Shown piece by piece: positions 50,174 through 59,354 of a DNA stretch of 63,364 nucleotides (position 1 is the stretch's first letter; every line of letters starts with the position of its first letter). The stretch comes from Sphingosinicella sp. CPCC 101087 (GTDB lineage: Bacteria > Pseudomonadota > Alphaproteobacteria > Sphingomonadales > Sphingomonadaceae): NCBI RefSeq assembly GCF_004151485.1, contig NZ_SBFF01000016.1, forward strand, positions 1-63,364, in the 5' to 3' direction. The notes under the pieces are model-generated. The model was given only the letters and a program-made list of their open reading frames with translations, made no database searches and was not told where the DNA came from. The position numbers were made by a program, and so were the translations under genes.

Positions 50174-50537
50174 ACTTCACGTCCAGGTCGAGGCGCTGCG
50201 GAACGGGCGCGGGCTGGTGCATGCCTGTCTAACGCGAGACCAGGCGCATTTCCCCAACTGCAAGGCGGATCCGCTGGCGTTCAGACTGAGCGCACCGGCG
50301 AGCGAGGCGGGGCAGCTTCATTTCCGGAATCTGGCCGGCGGGACCTATGCGCTGGCCATCGTTCACGATGAAAATGCCAATGGCCAGCTCGATACGCTCG
50401 TGAGGATACCGCGCGAAGGATATGGCTTTTCGCGTAATGCCCCGGTGCGGTTCGGGCCGCCCGAGTTCGGCGAGGCGAGCTTTACGCTGACGCCAGGACG
50501 GAACATCCAAGTGATACGTATGCGTTATATCCTCTAG
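50076..50537 (+). CDS. DUF2141 domain protein, exported
   Basis: 153 residues. An N-terminal signal peptide (SGIGFAVLMGAWATSTASPP) is followed by the DUF2141 beta-sandwich: ELHVQVEALRNGRGLVHACL near residue 33, NLAGGTYALAIVHDENANG near 84 and GYGFSRNAPVRFGPPEF near 115. Function is unknown; family members are small periplasmic or surface proteins with a Ca-binding-like HDENxNGxxD loop, present here. If ATG 50076 is right, the first 98 nt lie inside the crtG-like gene in another frame; ATG 50118 would reduce this but weaken the signal peptide. Confidence 0.87.
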   Translation: MGSISVSGIGFAVLMGAWATSTASPPAGSSGTELHVQVEALRNGRGLVHACLTRDQAHFPNCKADPLAFRLSAPASEAGQLHFRNLAGGTYALAIVHDENANGQLDTLVRIPREGYGFSRNAPVRFGPPEFGEASFTLTPGRNIQVIRMRYIL

Positions 50538-50600
50538 TGTGTGTGAACGCCGTCCTTTGGGCCTCCTAGGCCTGCTTCGCAGGGGGGACAGAAGAACATC

Positions 50601-51626
50601 ATGCCGAAACGCATCCCCGCTTCAGCCGAGGAGGCAAGCAGCGCCACAACGGTGCGTGGCCGCCTCAATGTCCTGCTGGCCGCTCCGCGCGGATTTTGCG
50701 CCGGCGTCCGAAGAGCCATAGATGCGGTGGAGGAGGCGCTGGAGCGCTTCGGACCGCCGGTCTACGTCAGGCGCGCCATCGTCCATAACCTGGCGGTCGT
50801 CCGGTCCTTGGAGGCAAAGGGCGCAATCTTCATCCAGGAACTCGACGAGGCTCCGGAAGGCGCGGTGGTCATATTGTCGGCGCACGGGGTCGCGCGAAGC
50901 GTCACGATGGAGGCCGAAAGGCTTGGCCTGCGGCATTTCGACGCCGTCTGTCCGCTCGTCGCCAAGGTGCACCGGGAGGTGGCGAACTATCACCGCCATG
51001 GAAGGCACGTCGTCCTGATCGGTCATGCCGGACATCCGGAGATCGTTGGAACCCTTGGCCAGATCCCTGACGAGACGGCGACCGTCGTGGCGAGGATCGA
51101 GGAGGTGGAAGCGCTCACGCTCGCTCCGGATGCACCGGTCGCTTATGCTGTTCAGACCACTTATTCCGTGGACGACGCCGCCGAAATCGTGGGCGCCCTC
51201 AAGAAGCGGTTCTCGGACATCAAGGCTCCCGCCAGCAGTGACATCTGCTACGCGACGACGAACCGCCAGGCAGCCGTGAAGCAAATGGTGCCGAAGGTGG
51301 ATGCCATCATCGTTGCCGGAGAAGCCTTTTCATCCAATGCCTCTCGCCTGGCCGAGGTCGCGAGGGCGTTCGGCTGCCCGTCGGTGCAATTGGTCGCGAA
51401 CGCCTCCCACGTGGACTGGGCATTGCTCGAACATTGCCGCTTCCTAGGGATCACCGCGGCCGCCTCGACGCCGGAATCCACCGTGCAGGCAATCGTCGAG
51501 GCGCTTCGCGAACGCTTTGACATCCACGTCGAGGAGGTTGGGCGATCGCGCGAAAGCGCGGTATTCAAGCCGATGAAGATCGACGGCCCTGCTCGACCCG
51601 GGAACTTCAGAACCTCTGGCGGCTGA
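50601..51626 (+). CDS. ispH: 4-hydroxy-3-methylbut-2-enyl diphosphate reductase IspH
   Basis: A 341-residue iron-sulfur enzyme, last step of the MEP pathway, giving IPP and DMAPP. The three cluster cysteines are C33 (RGFCAGV), C117 (DAVCPLV) and C216 (SDICYATTNRQ). The active-site His residues are in RAIVHN, SAHGVA and GHAGHPE. ATG 50601 lies downstream of AGGGGGGAC. It feeds carotenoid synthesis next door; whether it is the only copy in the genome cannot be told. An N-terminal extension of about 20 residues precedes the conserved core. Confidence 0.96.
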   Translation: MPKRIPASAEEASSATTVRGRLNVLLAAPRGFCAGVRRAIDAVEEALERFGPPVYVRRAIVHNLAVVRSLEAKGAIFIQELDEAPEGAVVILSAHGVARSVTMEAERLGLRHFDAVCPLVAKVHREVANYHRHGRHVVLIGHAGHPEIVGTLGQIPDETATVVARIEEVEALTLAPDAPVAYAVQTTYSVDDAAEIVGALKKRFSDIKAPASSDICYATTNRQAAVKQMVPKVDAIIVAGEAFSSNASRLAEVARAFGCPSVQLVANASHVDWALLEHCRFLGITAAASTPESTVQAIVEALRERFDIHVEEVGRSRESAVFKPMKIDGPARPGNFRTSGG

Positions 51627-51670
51627 AAAACAGACCTCTCGTTGCGCTCCGCTGCCCCCGGAACCGACGC

Positions 51671-51696
51671 GGAACAGCCGGGTACAAATTCTCGTT
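51671..51696 (+). promoter_or_regulatory. EcfG-type promoter of the PAS-PAS hybrid histidine kinase gene
   Basis: GGAAC (51671-51675), 17 nt, CGTT (51693-51696): an exact match to the general-stress sigma consensus, 32 nt before the start codon at 51729. Confidence 0.6.
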
Positions 51697-51728
51697 ACGG
51701 TTCTCGGCTTTGCGCGTACAGGGACCTC

Positions 51729-53663
51729 ATGATCCACTCCGAACAACCTTCAAGCACCGAGGGCCGCTTCGAGCTGCTCGTTCAGAGCATCATCGATTAT
51801 GCCATCTACATGCTCGACCCGACGGGGAAGGTGACGAGCTGGAATGCGGGAGCGCGCCGCTTCAAGGGCTATGAGTCCGACGAAATCATCGGCGAACATT
51901 TCTCTCGATTCTACACCGACAAGGATCGCGAGCGGGAAATTCCGAGAATTGCCCTCGAGACCGCCGAGCGCGAAGGGCGCTTCGAGGCGGAAGGCTGGCG
52001 GGTTCGGAAGGATGGAACGCGCTTCTGGGCCAATGTGGTGATCGACGCCATCCGCGACCGCCACGGCAATCTCGTAGGCTTTGCGAAGGTCACTCGCGAT
52101 CTCACCGAGCGCAAAGCGGCTGAAGAAGAGCTTCGCCGCAGCGAGGAGCGGTTCCGGCTCCTCGTCGAAAGCGTCACCGATTATGCGATCTACATGCTCG
52201 ATCCCGAGGGAAAGATAAGCAGCTGGAACGCGGGCGCCGCGCGGTTCAAAGGCTATCAGGCCGACGAGATCATCGGCGAGCATTTCTCGCGTTTCTATTC
52301 GGAAGAGGATCGAGCGGCCGGCATCCCGAAAATCGCGCTGCAGACGGCCGAACGCGAGGGCCGTTTCGAGGCGGAGGGGTGGAGGATGCGCAAGGACGGC
52401 ACCCGGTTCTGGGCCAATGTCGTCATCGATCCGATCAAGACGCCGGACGGAAGACTCCTCGGGTTTGCGAAGATCACCCGCGACCTGACCGAGCGGAAGC
52501 ACGCGCAGGAGGAACTCGAAAAGACGAGGGAGGCATTCTTCCAGGCGCAGAAGATGGAGGCGGTCGGTAAGCTTACCGGCGGCGTCGCTCACGACTTCAA
52601 CAATCTCCTCTCGGTGGTACTCGGCAGCCTGACGCTGGCACAACGTCGGTTGCAGCAGGGTGTCGACGTTTCCGGCCTCATTACCAACGCCATCAAGGCT
52701 GCGGAGCGGGGAGCCTCTCTGACGCAGCGCATGCTCGCTTTCGCCCGCAAGCAGGAGTTGGCGCTCGAGGCCGTCGATCTTTCCGACCTGGTCCGCGGGA
52801 TGGCAGAGCTGTTGCAGCGAACGATCGGCCCCGGTGTCACCATCGACACGCGATTTCCCCTCATCCTTCCCCACGTGCAGGCAGACGCGCGACAGCTTGA
52901 ACTGGCATTGCTGAACCTTGTGGTGAACGCTCGGGACGCGATGCCCCACGGCGGAACGATCACGATCGCCGCCCAACGCGAGAGCGTCGTCGCGCCTGAG
53001 GACGATCTGGAGGCAGGCGATTATGTACGGCTTTCCGTGACCGACCCGGGCGAAGGCATGGACGAACAGACGCTGGCCCAGGCACCTGAGCCGTTCTTCA
53101 CGACCAAGGGTGTCGGCAAGGGGACGGGACTAGGGCTGCCGATGGTTCACGGGCTGGCCCGACAGTGCGGCGGCAAATTCGTTCTGAGCAGCGACCCGGG
53201 CTCGGGAACCACGGCCGAGATCTGGTTGCGAGTCGATACGACCGAGGCTGAGAGCGACCAGGGAGCCGCTCCGGCCGAACCGGAGGATGCCGTCACGGTC
53301 GACTCGCTCGTGATCCTGGCCGTCGATGACGATCCGCTGGTGCTCGAGAATACGGCAGCCATGCTGATGGAGCTCGGACATGAAGTGCTGCAGGCGCATT
53401 CAGGCCCCGAGGCTCTCCAGATGCTCGATCGGCATAATGTCGACCTGATCATAACGGACTATGCGATGCCGGGAATGACGGGCGAAGAGCTGACGCAGCA
53501 TATATTAGCCAGCCAGCCCACGCTCCCGGTCCTCATGGTGTCAGGCTATGCCAGCCTACCGGAAGGTGCGGGGACATCGGTGCCGAAACTGGGCAAGCCC
53601 TTCAAGGAGCACGATCTTTCTCGAGCCATTTCGGACGTGATCGCCGTCAAAAGGGCAGCTTAA
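51729..53663 (+). CDS. Hybrid sensor histidine kinase, PAS-PAS-HisKA-HATPase-REC
   Basis: 644 residues, soluble, with no membrane segment. Two PAS domains with PAC tails occupy ~14-129 and ~142-257. The HisKA box with its His lies in [16 protein letters not shown] near 288. The HATPase N- and G-boxes are [16 protein letters not shown] near 395 and GKGTGLGLPMVHGLARQ near 460. A C-terminal receiver spans ~530-640 (LAVDDDPLVLEN, LIITDYAMPGMTGEE with the phospho-Asp). The two PAS units are repeats of equal length (348 nt each). ATG 51729 follows AGGGACC. An EcfG-type promoter upstream suggests it is a stress-regulon member. No cognate regulator is adjacent. Confidence 0.94.
   Translation: MIHSEQPSSTEGRFELLVQSIIDYAIYMLDPTGKVTSWNAGARRFKGYESDEIIGEHFSRFYTDKDREREIPRIALETAEREGRFEAEGWRVRKDGTRFWANVVIDAIRDRHGNLVGFAKVTRDLTERKAAEEELRRSEERFRLLVESVTDYAIYMLDPEGKISSWNAGAARFKGYQADEIIGEHFSRFYSEEDRAAGIPKIALQTAEREGRFEAEGWRMRKDGTRFWANVVIDPIKTPDGRLLGFAKITRDLTERKHAQEELEKTREAFFQAQKMEAVGKLTGGVAHDFNNLLSVVLGSLTLAQRRLQQGVDVSGLITNAIKAAERGASLTQRMLAFARKQELALEAVDLSDLVRGMAELLQRTIGPGVTIDTRFPLILPHVQADARQLELALLNLVVNARDAMPHGGTITIAAQRESVVAPEDDLEAGDYVRLSVTDPGEGMDEQTLAQAPEPFFTTKGVGKGTGLGLPMVHGLARQCGGKFVLSSDPGSGTTAEIWLRVDTTEAESDQGAAPAEPEDAVTVDSLVILAVDDDPLVLENTAAMLMELGHEVLQAHSGPEALQMLDRHNVDLIITDYAMPGMTGEELTQHILASQPTLPVLMVSGYASLPEGAGTSVPKLGKPFKEHDLSRAISDVIAVKRAA
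51768..52499 (+). repeat. Internal tandem duplication of a PAS-PAC unit in the kinase gene
   Basis: Two 348-nt units, 51768-52115 and 52152-52499, separated by 36 nt, encode PAS domains that match along their whole length. Examples are DYAIYMLDP, EIIGEHFSRFY, EREGRFEAEGW, RKDGTRFWANVVID and TRDLTERK in both. It indicates a fairly recent intragenic duplication. Confidence 0.85.
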
Positions 53664-53728
53664 CGGTCGGCCGGGGCAAGCGTTTCCAGCTTTGGGTTCG
53701 CCTCTGCGCCGGGGCCGAGCACCCTATG

Positions 53729-54958
53729 CTAGCTGACTACCTGTCCCACGGCCGGGACTTCCCGCACGCATTGCCACGTGACGCTGATTACGGTCCCTAC
53801 CTGTCCCTTTATCTCGAGGACGCCGCCAAGCTGCCGGGCGAGGCTTTGGATGAGCCGCATTCCCAGGCTCCCTTGACGCGCCGGCTTTTCAAAGCCGCAG
53901 CCATTGTCGCTTATTCTCAGGGTGCAGCTGTTCCCGAGATGCAGGAGCTCTACCTTGATCTCCCCGGAACGCCCGTCAGGGAAGCCGTGCTTGAGCGAGT
54001 TCGTGACCGCTTCGTTGACGATGAGGCCGATGGGTACGGCTTCGCTCGCCGAAAGAGACAGCGGATCGCACTCCGCGACGAGCGAAATCCGACCGGCAGG
54101 AGAAACGCTGTCGCACAAGGCTGTCATGAGAGTCTCGACGAGCGAGACGACGTCGACGTCGCGAGAATGGCCATTCTCGGCCGGCGTGAGGAGCGCCTCG
54201 TAAACCTTCGCCAGCACCAATAGCCTCGTCTGCGCTTCCTTGAGCGCCGCTCGCGCTTCGGTGGAACTGACGGTACGCTGCTGCAGGTGCAGGAGCGCGG
54301 AGGTCATCTGAATGGTATTCTTGACCCGGTGATGAACTTCCTGAACGAGCAAGTCGTTCTCATTCACCATCCGCTCCAGATCCGTCAGCACCTTGGCCTT
54401 GCGACGCAGCTTGATGGCCAGGACCAGCTGAACGGCGAGCTGCTCCACCACGCGCGCGTCGGTGGCGTCGAACTTCATCTCGGGATCGTGGCTCGTCACC
54501 CACAGCGTTCCGAGCGGTCGCTTGCCCGTATCGTAGAGTGGGACGATCAGGCCCTCGACAATGGCCGGAGCGGCTTCCTCGAAGTAGGGGAATGCTCTGG
54601 CCGGACATTCGACGAGAATGGTGTGGTGCTGATCGAGGCATAAGCCGCACGGACTGAAGTCCCGAGGCGTGGTGCCGCCGACATGTTGGGCCAGCGCTCC
54701 GCTAAGCGCCGTCCATCTGAACAGATACTCCCCACCTTCATGAACCAGTTCGCTGAGACCGGCCGAAGACGCTGCCGGACACAGTTCGATCGCGATTTCG
54801 AGGAAGCGATGGATCGCGAGTTCGGGATCGACCGTCATGAGGGACGAGAGCTCGCGATAGGCATCGAGCTCCGCCTCGAGCTGAGCGGGGCGGCGCAGTC
54901 GCCGGTACAGATCCGGCGTAATCAATATGTCGTCTTTTTGGAGAGGCTTCGCCTGCAT
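53729..54958 (-). CDS. GAF-domain sensor histidine kinase, HisKA_2 (HWE-related) type
   Basis: 409 residues. The GAF domain occupies ~40-195. The HisKA_2 box LLVQEVHHRVKNTIQMTSALL lies near 213 and the ATPase domain near 290-400 (IGLIVNEAVTNSLKHGF as N-box; ISDNGCGF). The HRVKN motif is typical of the HWE/HisKA_2 kinases that often feed the alphaproteobacterial general stress response. ATG 54958 follows a G-rich GGGGGGATGCA; the frame runs to 54985 without a better start. It is convergent with the PAS-PAS kinase. No partner regulator is adjacent. Confidence 0.9.
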   Translation of the reverse strand: MQAKPLQKDDILITPDLYRRLRRPAQLEAELDAYRELSSLMTVDPELAIHRFLEIAIELCPAASSAGLSELVHEGGEYLFRWTALSGALAQHVGGTTPRDFSPCGLCLDQHHTILVECPARAFPYFEEAAPAIVEGLIVPLYDTGKRPLGTLWVTSHDPEMKFDATDARVVEQLAVQLVLAIKLRRKAKVLTDLERMVNENDLLVQEVHHRVKNTIQMTSALLHLQQRTVSSTEARAALKEAQTRLLVLAKVYEALLTPAENGHSRDVDVVSLVETLMTALCDSVSPAGRISLVAECDPLSLSASEAVPIGLIVNEAVTNSLKHGFPDGRSGEIKVELLHLGNSCTLRISDNGCGFEKPARQGSLGMRLIQSLARQLGGVLEIKGQVGTVISVTWQCVREVPAVGQVVS

Positions 54959-55147
54959 TGCATCCCCCCCTTTCCGCGTAGACATAGCATGGCGCGCGGT
55001 GGGCTGCGTGAACTTAGATCAAGCATGGCTGGGATGCCGGCTGGGAGGACGTCCCGCGGCAGAGCCGGCAAGAGCGCTCACGTCTCGTTCGGCGTCGCGA
55101 TCGCTGCTCCCCCTCATCGGAGCAACTTCAACTGCTAGGGAGGAGGA

Positions 55148-55696
55148 TTAGATCGCTTTGAAGTTGAATACGGCGTTGAGAAAGAAGACCAGAAGTCCAG
55201 CGATGATCGAGGCGATGACGCGAGCTATGAGGTACTGGACGTCGAGAATATTGATCAGGGCCCAGAATACGCCGAGCGTCACGACCAGGCCGATGCCGGC
55301 ATTGATCAGGAAGTAGAGATAGCCCGTGGCGAGGCCTCGCTGGCTCTGCTTGAAGACCCAGATCCGCGAAAGGATATAATGGACGCTCATCGCGAACAGG
55401 AACGCGAAGGCCGCGGCGGGCAGATAGGTCAGCCCGGCAAACTCAACCAGCGTCCACAGCAGTGCGATGTCGATCCCGAAGGCGAAGAAGCTGGCGACGG
55501 TGTTGCGGCCGAACAGCCTGGCGCTGCGGCTCTCGGCCACCTTGGTCCCGGCCGCGGCGAGGCGGCCTGCTTCAGAGCTCACGACTGACCATCCCGAGCG
55601 GGTAACGCGCGCCGCGTCCGCGGGTGCCAAGCCATTGCCCGAGCGCGTAGTGGCGGTGCGCTTCAGCCGAAAGAAGGTCTCGTTTCGGGGCAGCAT
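55148..55696 (-). CDS. GtrA family membrane protein
   Basis: 182 residues. A ~60-residue N-terminal cytosolic part with many Arg precedes four hydrophobic segments (FFAFGIDIALLWTLVEFAGL, FLFAMSVHYILSRIWVF, INAGIGLVVTLGVFWALI, IIAGLLVFFLNAVFNF). The ILSRIWVFK and NAVFNFK motifs are the GtrA signature. Family members are thought to move lipid-linked sugars across the inner membrane. The N-terminal extension is longer than usual (GtrA is ~120-150 residues), so a later start is possible. It is divergent from the iron-containing redox enzyme gene. Confidence 0.9.
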   Translation of the reverse strand: MLPRNETFFRLKRTATTRSGNGLAPADAARVTRSGWSVVSSEAGRLAAAGTKVAESRSARLFGRNTVASFFAFGIDIALLWTLVEFAGLTYLPAAAFAFLFAMSVHYILSRIWVFKQSQRGLATGYLYFLINAGIGLVVTLGVFWALINILDVQYLIARVIASIIAGLLVFFLNAVFNFKAI

Positions 55697-55832
55697 CAGC
55701 GAGGGCCCCCGGGGGCCGCTATGTCAAAGGCGCCTGGTTCGGCCGTTGGCGCCGACCGCCCGCCTCTCGCGCACTTGAGTGCCGACCGGGATGACCTTTC
55801 ATCCTCGGGCGGGAACGTTTCATCGTCGAGCG

Positions 55833-55857
55833 GGAACGTTTCGCCGGAACGGCGGTT
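55833..55857 (+). promoter_or_regulatory. Candidate EcfG-type promoter of the redox-enzyme gene
   Basis: GGAAC (55833-55837), 16 nt, GGTT (55854-55857). GGAAC also occurs at 55812 and 55846, the first two within a repeated CGGGAACGTTTC. One base off the consensus CGTT; about 37 nt before the proposed start. Confidence 0.4.
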
Positions 55858-55894
55858 CTGCCTGCGACCCTTCCTTACATCGAAGTCGGCAAAA

Positions 55895-56791
55895 ATGGCA
55901 ACAAAACCAATGCGTGAGGCGTCCCGCGGCGCTTCACAATTCTTCAATGCGCGCTTCCAGCGCGCGCTCGCGCACTGGAATCGCCGACGGCTCGCACCAG
56001 CCTTTCCTACTCCGGACTGGCAAAAGCAGCTCGACGAAGACCTTCGGATGCAGCGGTTCGAAGGGGCCTTCCTCGAGGAGCTGAGGCTCGAGATCGCATC
56101 GCAGGCCGCCGCGGCCCCGACGGACGTGGAGGGTTTCCTCGCCTGGTTCGAGGAGCTCAAGGCCACCGGGCCGGGCCAGGGCGATCCGCTCTTTCCCTGG
56201 CTTGCCGCCGAGGCGGACGTGGAGGATTTCAGATATTTCCTGTCGCAGGAAGCCGCGGGCGAGGCCGGATTCGAGGACCTGACCGCGCTTGCCCAGGTCA
56301 AGGTGCCGGCATCCGCGAAGATGGAGCTCGCCAACAATTACTGGGACGAGATGGGCCGCGGGAATCCGAAGGGCATGCATGGACCGATGCTCGACGCCCT
56401 CGTCGCCGAGCTGAAGCTGGAGGTCGAGATCGACGAGACCATCTGGGAGAGCCTGGCGCTGGCTAACGCGATGACGGCGATGGCGACGAGCCGGCGCTAT
56501 GCCTGGCACGCAATCGGCGCGCTCGGCGCCATCGAGCTGACAGCGCCCGGGCGAAGCCGGGCGACCGCGGATGGCCTGAAAAGGCTCGGCTTCGGCGGAA
56601 AGGCGCGTCGCTATTTCGAGCTCCATGCCGTGCTCGACGTCAGGCATAGCGAGGATTGGAACGCCAAGGTGTTCGCGCCGCTCGTCGCGGAGGATCCCCG
56701 TCGCGCGACCGCATTCGCGGAGGGCGCGCTGATCCGCCTCACCGCCGGTGCGCGCTGTTTCGAGCGCTATCGGCAGACGCTCTGGAGCTGA
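55895..56791 (+). CDS. Iron-containing redox enzyme family protein (haem-oxygenase-like fold)
   Basis: About 298 residues, largely helical. The segment WFEELKATGPGQGDPLFPWL near residue 80, then DVEDFRYFLSQEAAGEAGF near 110, NNYWDEMGRGNPKGMHGPML near 150 and YFELHAVLDVRHSEDW near 240 match the haem-oxygenase-like diiron family (Glu/His ligands spread over helices). Substrates are mostly unknown; some members are oxygenases or N-oxygenases. ATG 55895 is preferred; the frame is open further upstream with no ribosome-binding site, and a candidate stress promoter lies there. Confidence 0.85.
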   Translation: MATKPMREASRGASQFFNARFQRALAHWNRRRLAPAFPTPDWQKQLDEDLRMQRFEGAFLEELRLEIASQAAAAPTDVEGFLAWFEELKATGPGQGDPLFPWLAAEADVEDFRYFLSQEAAGEAGFEDLTALAQVKVPASAKMELANNYWDEMGRGNPKGMHGPMLDALVAELKLEVEIDETIWESLALANAMTAMATSRRYAWHAIGALGAIELTAPGRSRATADGLKRLGFGGKARRYFELHAVLDVRHSEDWNAKVFAPLVAEDPRRATAFAEGALIRLTAGARCFERYRQTLWS

Positions 56792-57012
56792 GTCACAGCC
56801 GTACGTCGCGTCACGTCACTCACTGCGCGCTAGGGTTGCGCGGCTTGGCCGCGACCTCGTCCGGCCATGAGACCGCCTGCAGGCTGACGCGCGCCGCGGC
56901 GCTTCGGCATGCATGTCAGGGGACGACGGCCGGGCCCGACGCAGGCGCGGGAGCCGTGTGACGGGCAGCTAGCGGACCTGGAGTTCTACGTCCGCTCCAC
57001 ATCCGGCTCGGG

Positions 57013-59304
57013 CTAACGGTCCAGAAGGTCCCTGATCCGGGCGGCGAGGTCAGGAACGCTGAACGGTTTGGTGATGAGCTCGACCCCCGCATCGAGCCGG
57101 CCCTGATGAACGATGGCGTTGCGGGCGTAGCCGGTCGTGAACAGGACCTTCAGGTCGGGCCTGAGTGCCCTGGCCCTCTCCGCCAGAACGGCGCCGGTCA
57201 TGCCGCTCGGCAGCACGACGTCGGTGAAAAGCAGGTCGACCTTCCCCTCCTGACGATCCAGCAGCCGCAGCGCCGAAGGCCCGTCATGCGCCTCCAGGAC
57301 CCGATAGCCGAGCTCCCGCAACACCTCGACCGAAAAGGTGCGGACGTCGTCGTCATCCTCGCACACGAGAATGGTCTCCTCGCGCGTGCCTTCCGGCGCC
57401 TGGGCGGGCACGACTTCTTCGTCAGGCGCCTGGCCCCCGTCGAGCCGGGGCAGATAGATCCGGACGCTCGTGCCTTCGCCAAGCTCGGAATAGATCTTCA
57501 CATGCCCACCCGACTGCTTGACGAAGCCGTACACCATCGAGAGGCCCAAACCGGTGCCCCGACCCACTTCCTTGGTGGTGAAGAAGGGCTCGAAGGCGCG
57601 GCTTGCCGTCGCGGCGTCCATGCCCTCGCCGGTGTCGGAGATGCAGATCACGACATACGGCCCGGCCATCACTTCGACGTTCTGCGCCACATAGGATTCA
57701 TCCAGGTGGCCATTCTCGGTCTCGATCGTGAGCTTGCCTCCCTCGGGCATGGCATCGCGCGCATTGACCGCCAGATTGAGAAGAGCATTTTCGAGCTGGT
57801 TCGGGTCCACCTCGACGGGCCACAGATCGGGCGACAGCATCGTCTCGACCTCGATCGTCTCGCCGAGGGTGCGGTGAAGCAGCTCGGACATTCCCGCGAC
57901 CAGCTTGTTGATATCGGTCGGTTTCGGGTTGAGCGGCTGCCGCCGTGAAAAGGCGAGAAGCCTTTCCGTCAGTGTCGCTGCCCGGGTAGCGCCCTTGAGG
58001 GCATTCTCGGCCGACCGGCGGAGGCGCGGCGAGCTGTCAGGCAGATTGCGCAACAATATGTCCAGATTGCCGGTCACGATCTGAAGGAGGTTATTGAAGT
58101 CGTGGGCGATGCCGCCGGTGAGCTGGCCCACCGTCTCCATCTTCTGCGACTGCCTGAGCGCGTCCTCCGCCTGGGCACGCCGGTCGACCTCTTCGGACAC
58201 GCGACGCTCAAGGGTCTCGTTCAGCTCCCGCAGCGCGGCTTCGGCGCGCTCGCGCTCCGCCAGTTCCTTCTGGACGGCCTGGAACAATCGCGCATTGTCC
58301 ATGCTGATCGCCGCCTGGGCGGCAATCCCGATCATCAGCCGCTCGTGCCGGTCGTTGAAGCGGCGAGGCTGGGTATGACCGAAGAATAAACCGCCGATCA
58401 CCTCCCCGGAACGGCTCGTTACCGGCACGGCGAGGTAGCTTCGTACCGGTAGGTGGCCTGCGGGCATTCCCCAGTGGGGATCATTCTTGCCGTAGCGCGG
58501 GTCGCGCGTGATGTCGTCGGACCGAACGATTCCCTCCCCCATGAACGTCGGGTGGAACACCGCCGTGGCGCGCGGCATGCCGAACTTCTCGAAGTCGGAG
58601 CGGGCGGCGCCCGACAAGGTATATAGCAGGTATTTCTCGCCGGACTCGCGGAGGACATTGTAGAAGAAGGCCCCGAACCTGGCGCCGGTGAGCTCGACCC
58701 CGGCATCCGTGACCCGCTGGACGACGGACTGGAGGTCGAGTTCGGCGGCAAGGGCCGCGCCCGTCCGGTTCAGGATCTCCAGCGTCTGGCTTTCGCTGCG
58801 GAGAGAACCGAGCAGGTTGTAGTTCTGGACGGCGGTCGCCGCCTGAGTCGCTGCAATGCTCATGAGCAATTGCTGGGTGGCGGACGGCTCCCCCTCCGGC
58901 GGAAACGCGATCGCTATGGCGCCGAATTCCGCATGATGGCCGACCGCTCGGACGCTGAGCCGCAAACTTCCCGAGCCGAACGGGTCCGGCGCGACCAAGG
59001 GTTCGTCCGGATCGTGGACGCGCGCCCAGGCAAGGACAGCCGGCGCCAGCCTTTCGGCCAGCTCGGGGTCGCTGCTGTACCGGCCCGTCTGCGCGGCAGC
59101 GACGGGCGTACCATCCCTCGCGCTGGCGCAGGCGACGCAGACCAGCTTCGGCTGCAAGGTGGTGAATAGCGCCGACGAAAGGCTTTCCGCTATCCTGAGC
59201 GGCGGCGCTCCGAACCACATGGCGGGGAGCGTCGACAGCGCGACGACGTCGCGAAGCGCGCGCCGGTGCGTCTCTCCATCGCTGAGGTCGAGTCCTGACA
59301 GCAT
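57013..59304 (-). CDS. Hybrid sensor histidine kinase, GAF-GAF-HisKA-HATPase-REC
   Basis: 763 residues, soluble. An N-terminal GAF-like region spans ~30-165 and a second GAF ~185-345 ([34 protein letters not shown]). A coiled-coil follows ([20 protein letters not shown]), then the HisKA box [16 protein letters not shown] near 400. HATPase motifs [16 protein letters not shown] and [17 protein letters not shown] follow, and a C-terminal receiver spans ~645-760 ([26 protein letters not shown]). It is 50 nt downstream of the MEDS gene on the same strand, so the MEDS protein probably senses or relays for it. The ATG at 59304 lacks a clear ribosome-binding site. Confidence 0.93.
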   Translation of the reverse strand: MLSGLDLSDGETHRRALRDVVALSTLPAMWFGAPPLRIAESLSSALFTTLQPKLVCVACASARDGTPVAAAQTGRYSSDPELAERLAPAVLAWARVHDPDEPLVAPDPFGSGSLRLSVRAVGHHAEFGAIAIAFPPEGEPSATQQLLMSIAATQAATAVQNYNLLGSLRSESQTLEILNRTGAALAAELDLQSVVQRVTDAGVELTGARFGAFFYNVLRESGEKYLLYTLSGAARSDFEKFGMPRATAVFHPTFMGEGIVRSDDITRDPRYGKNDPHWGMPAGHLPVRSYLAVPVTSRSGEVIGGLFFGHTQPRRFNDRHERLMIGIAAQAAISMDNARLFQAVQKELAERERAEAALRELNETLERRVSEEVDRRAQAEDALRQSQKMETVGQLTGGIAHDFNNLLQIVTGNLDILLRNLPDSSPRLRRSAENALKGATRAATLTERLLAFSRRQPLNPKPTDINKLVAGMSELLHRTLGETIEVETMLSPDLWPVEVDPNQLENALLNLAVNARDAMPEGGKLTIETENGHLDESYVAQNVEVMAGPYVVICISDTGEGMDAATASRAFEPFFTTKEVGRGTGLGLSMVYGFVKQSGGHVKIYSELGEGTSVRIYLPRLDGGQAPDEEVVPAQAPEGTREETILVCEDDDDVRTFSVEVLRELGYRVLEAHDGPSALRLLDRQEGKVDLLFTDVVLPSGMTGAVLAERARALRPDLKVLFTTGYARNAIVHQGRLDAGVELITKPFSVPDLAARIRDLLDR

Positions 59305-59354
59305 CAATCAGGCATCAACGGTATCGATGCGACACAGGTCCAGCCGCTGAAGGT

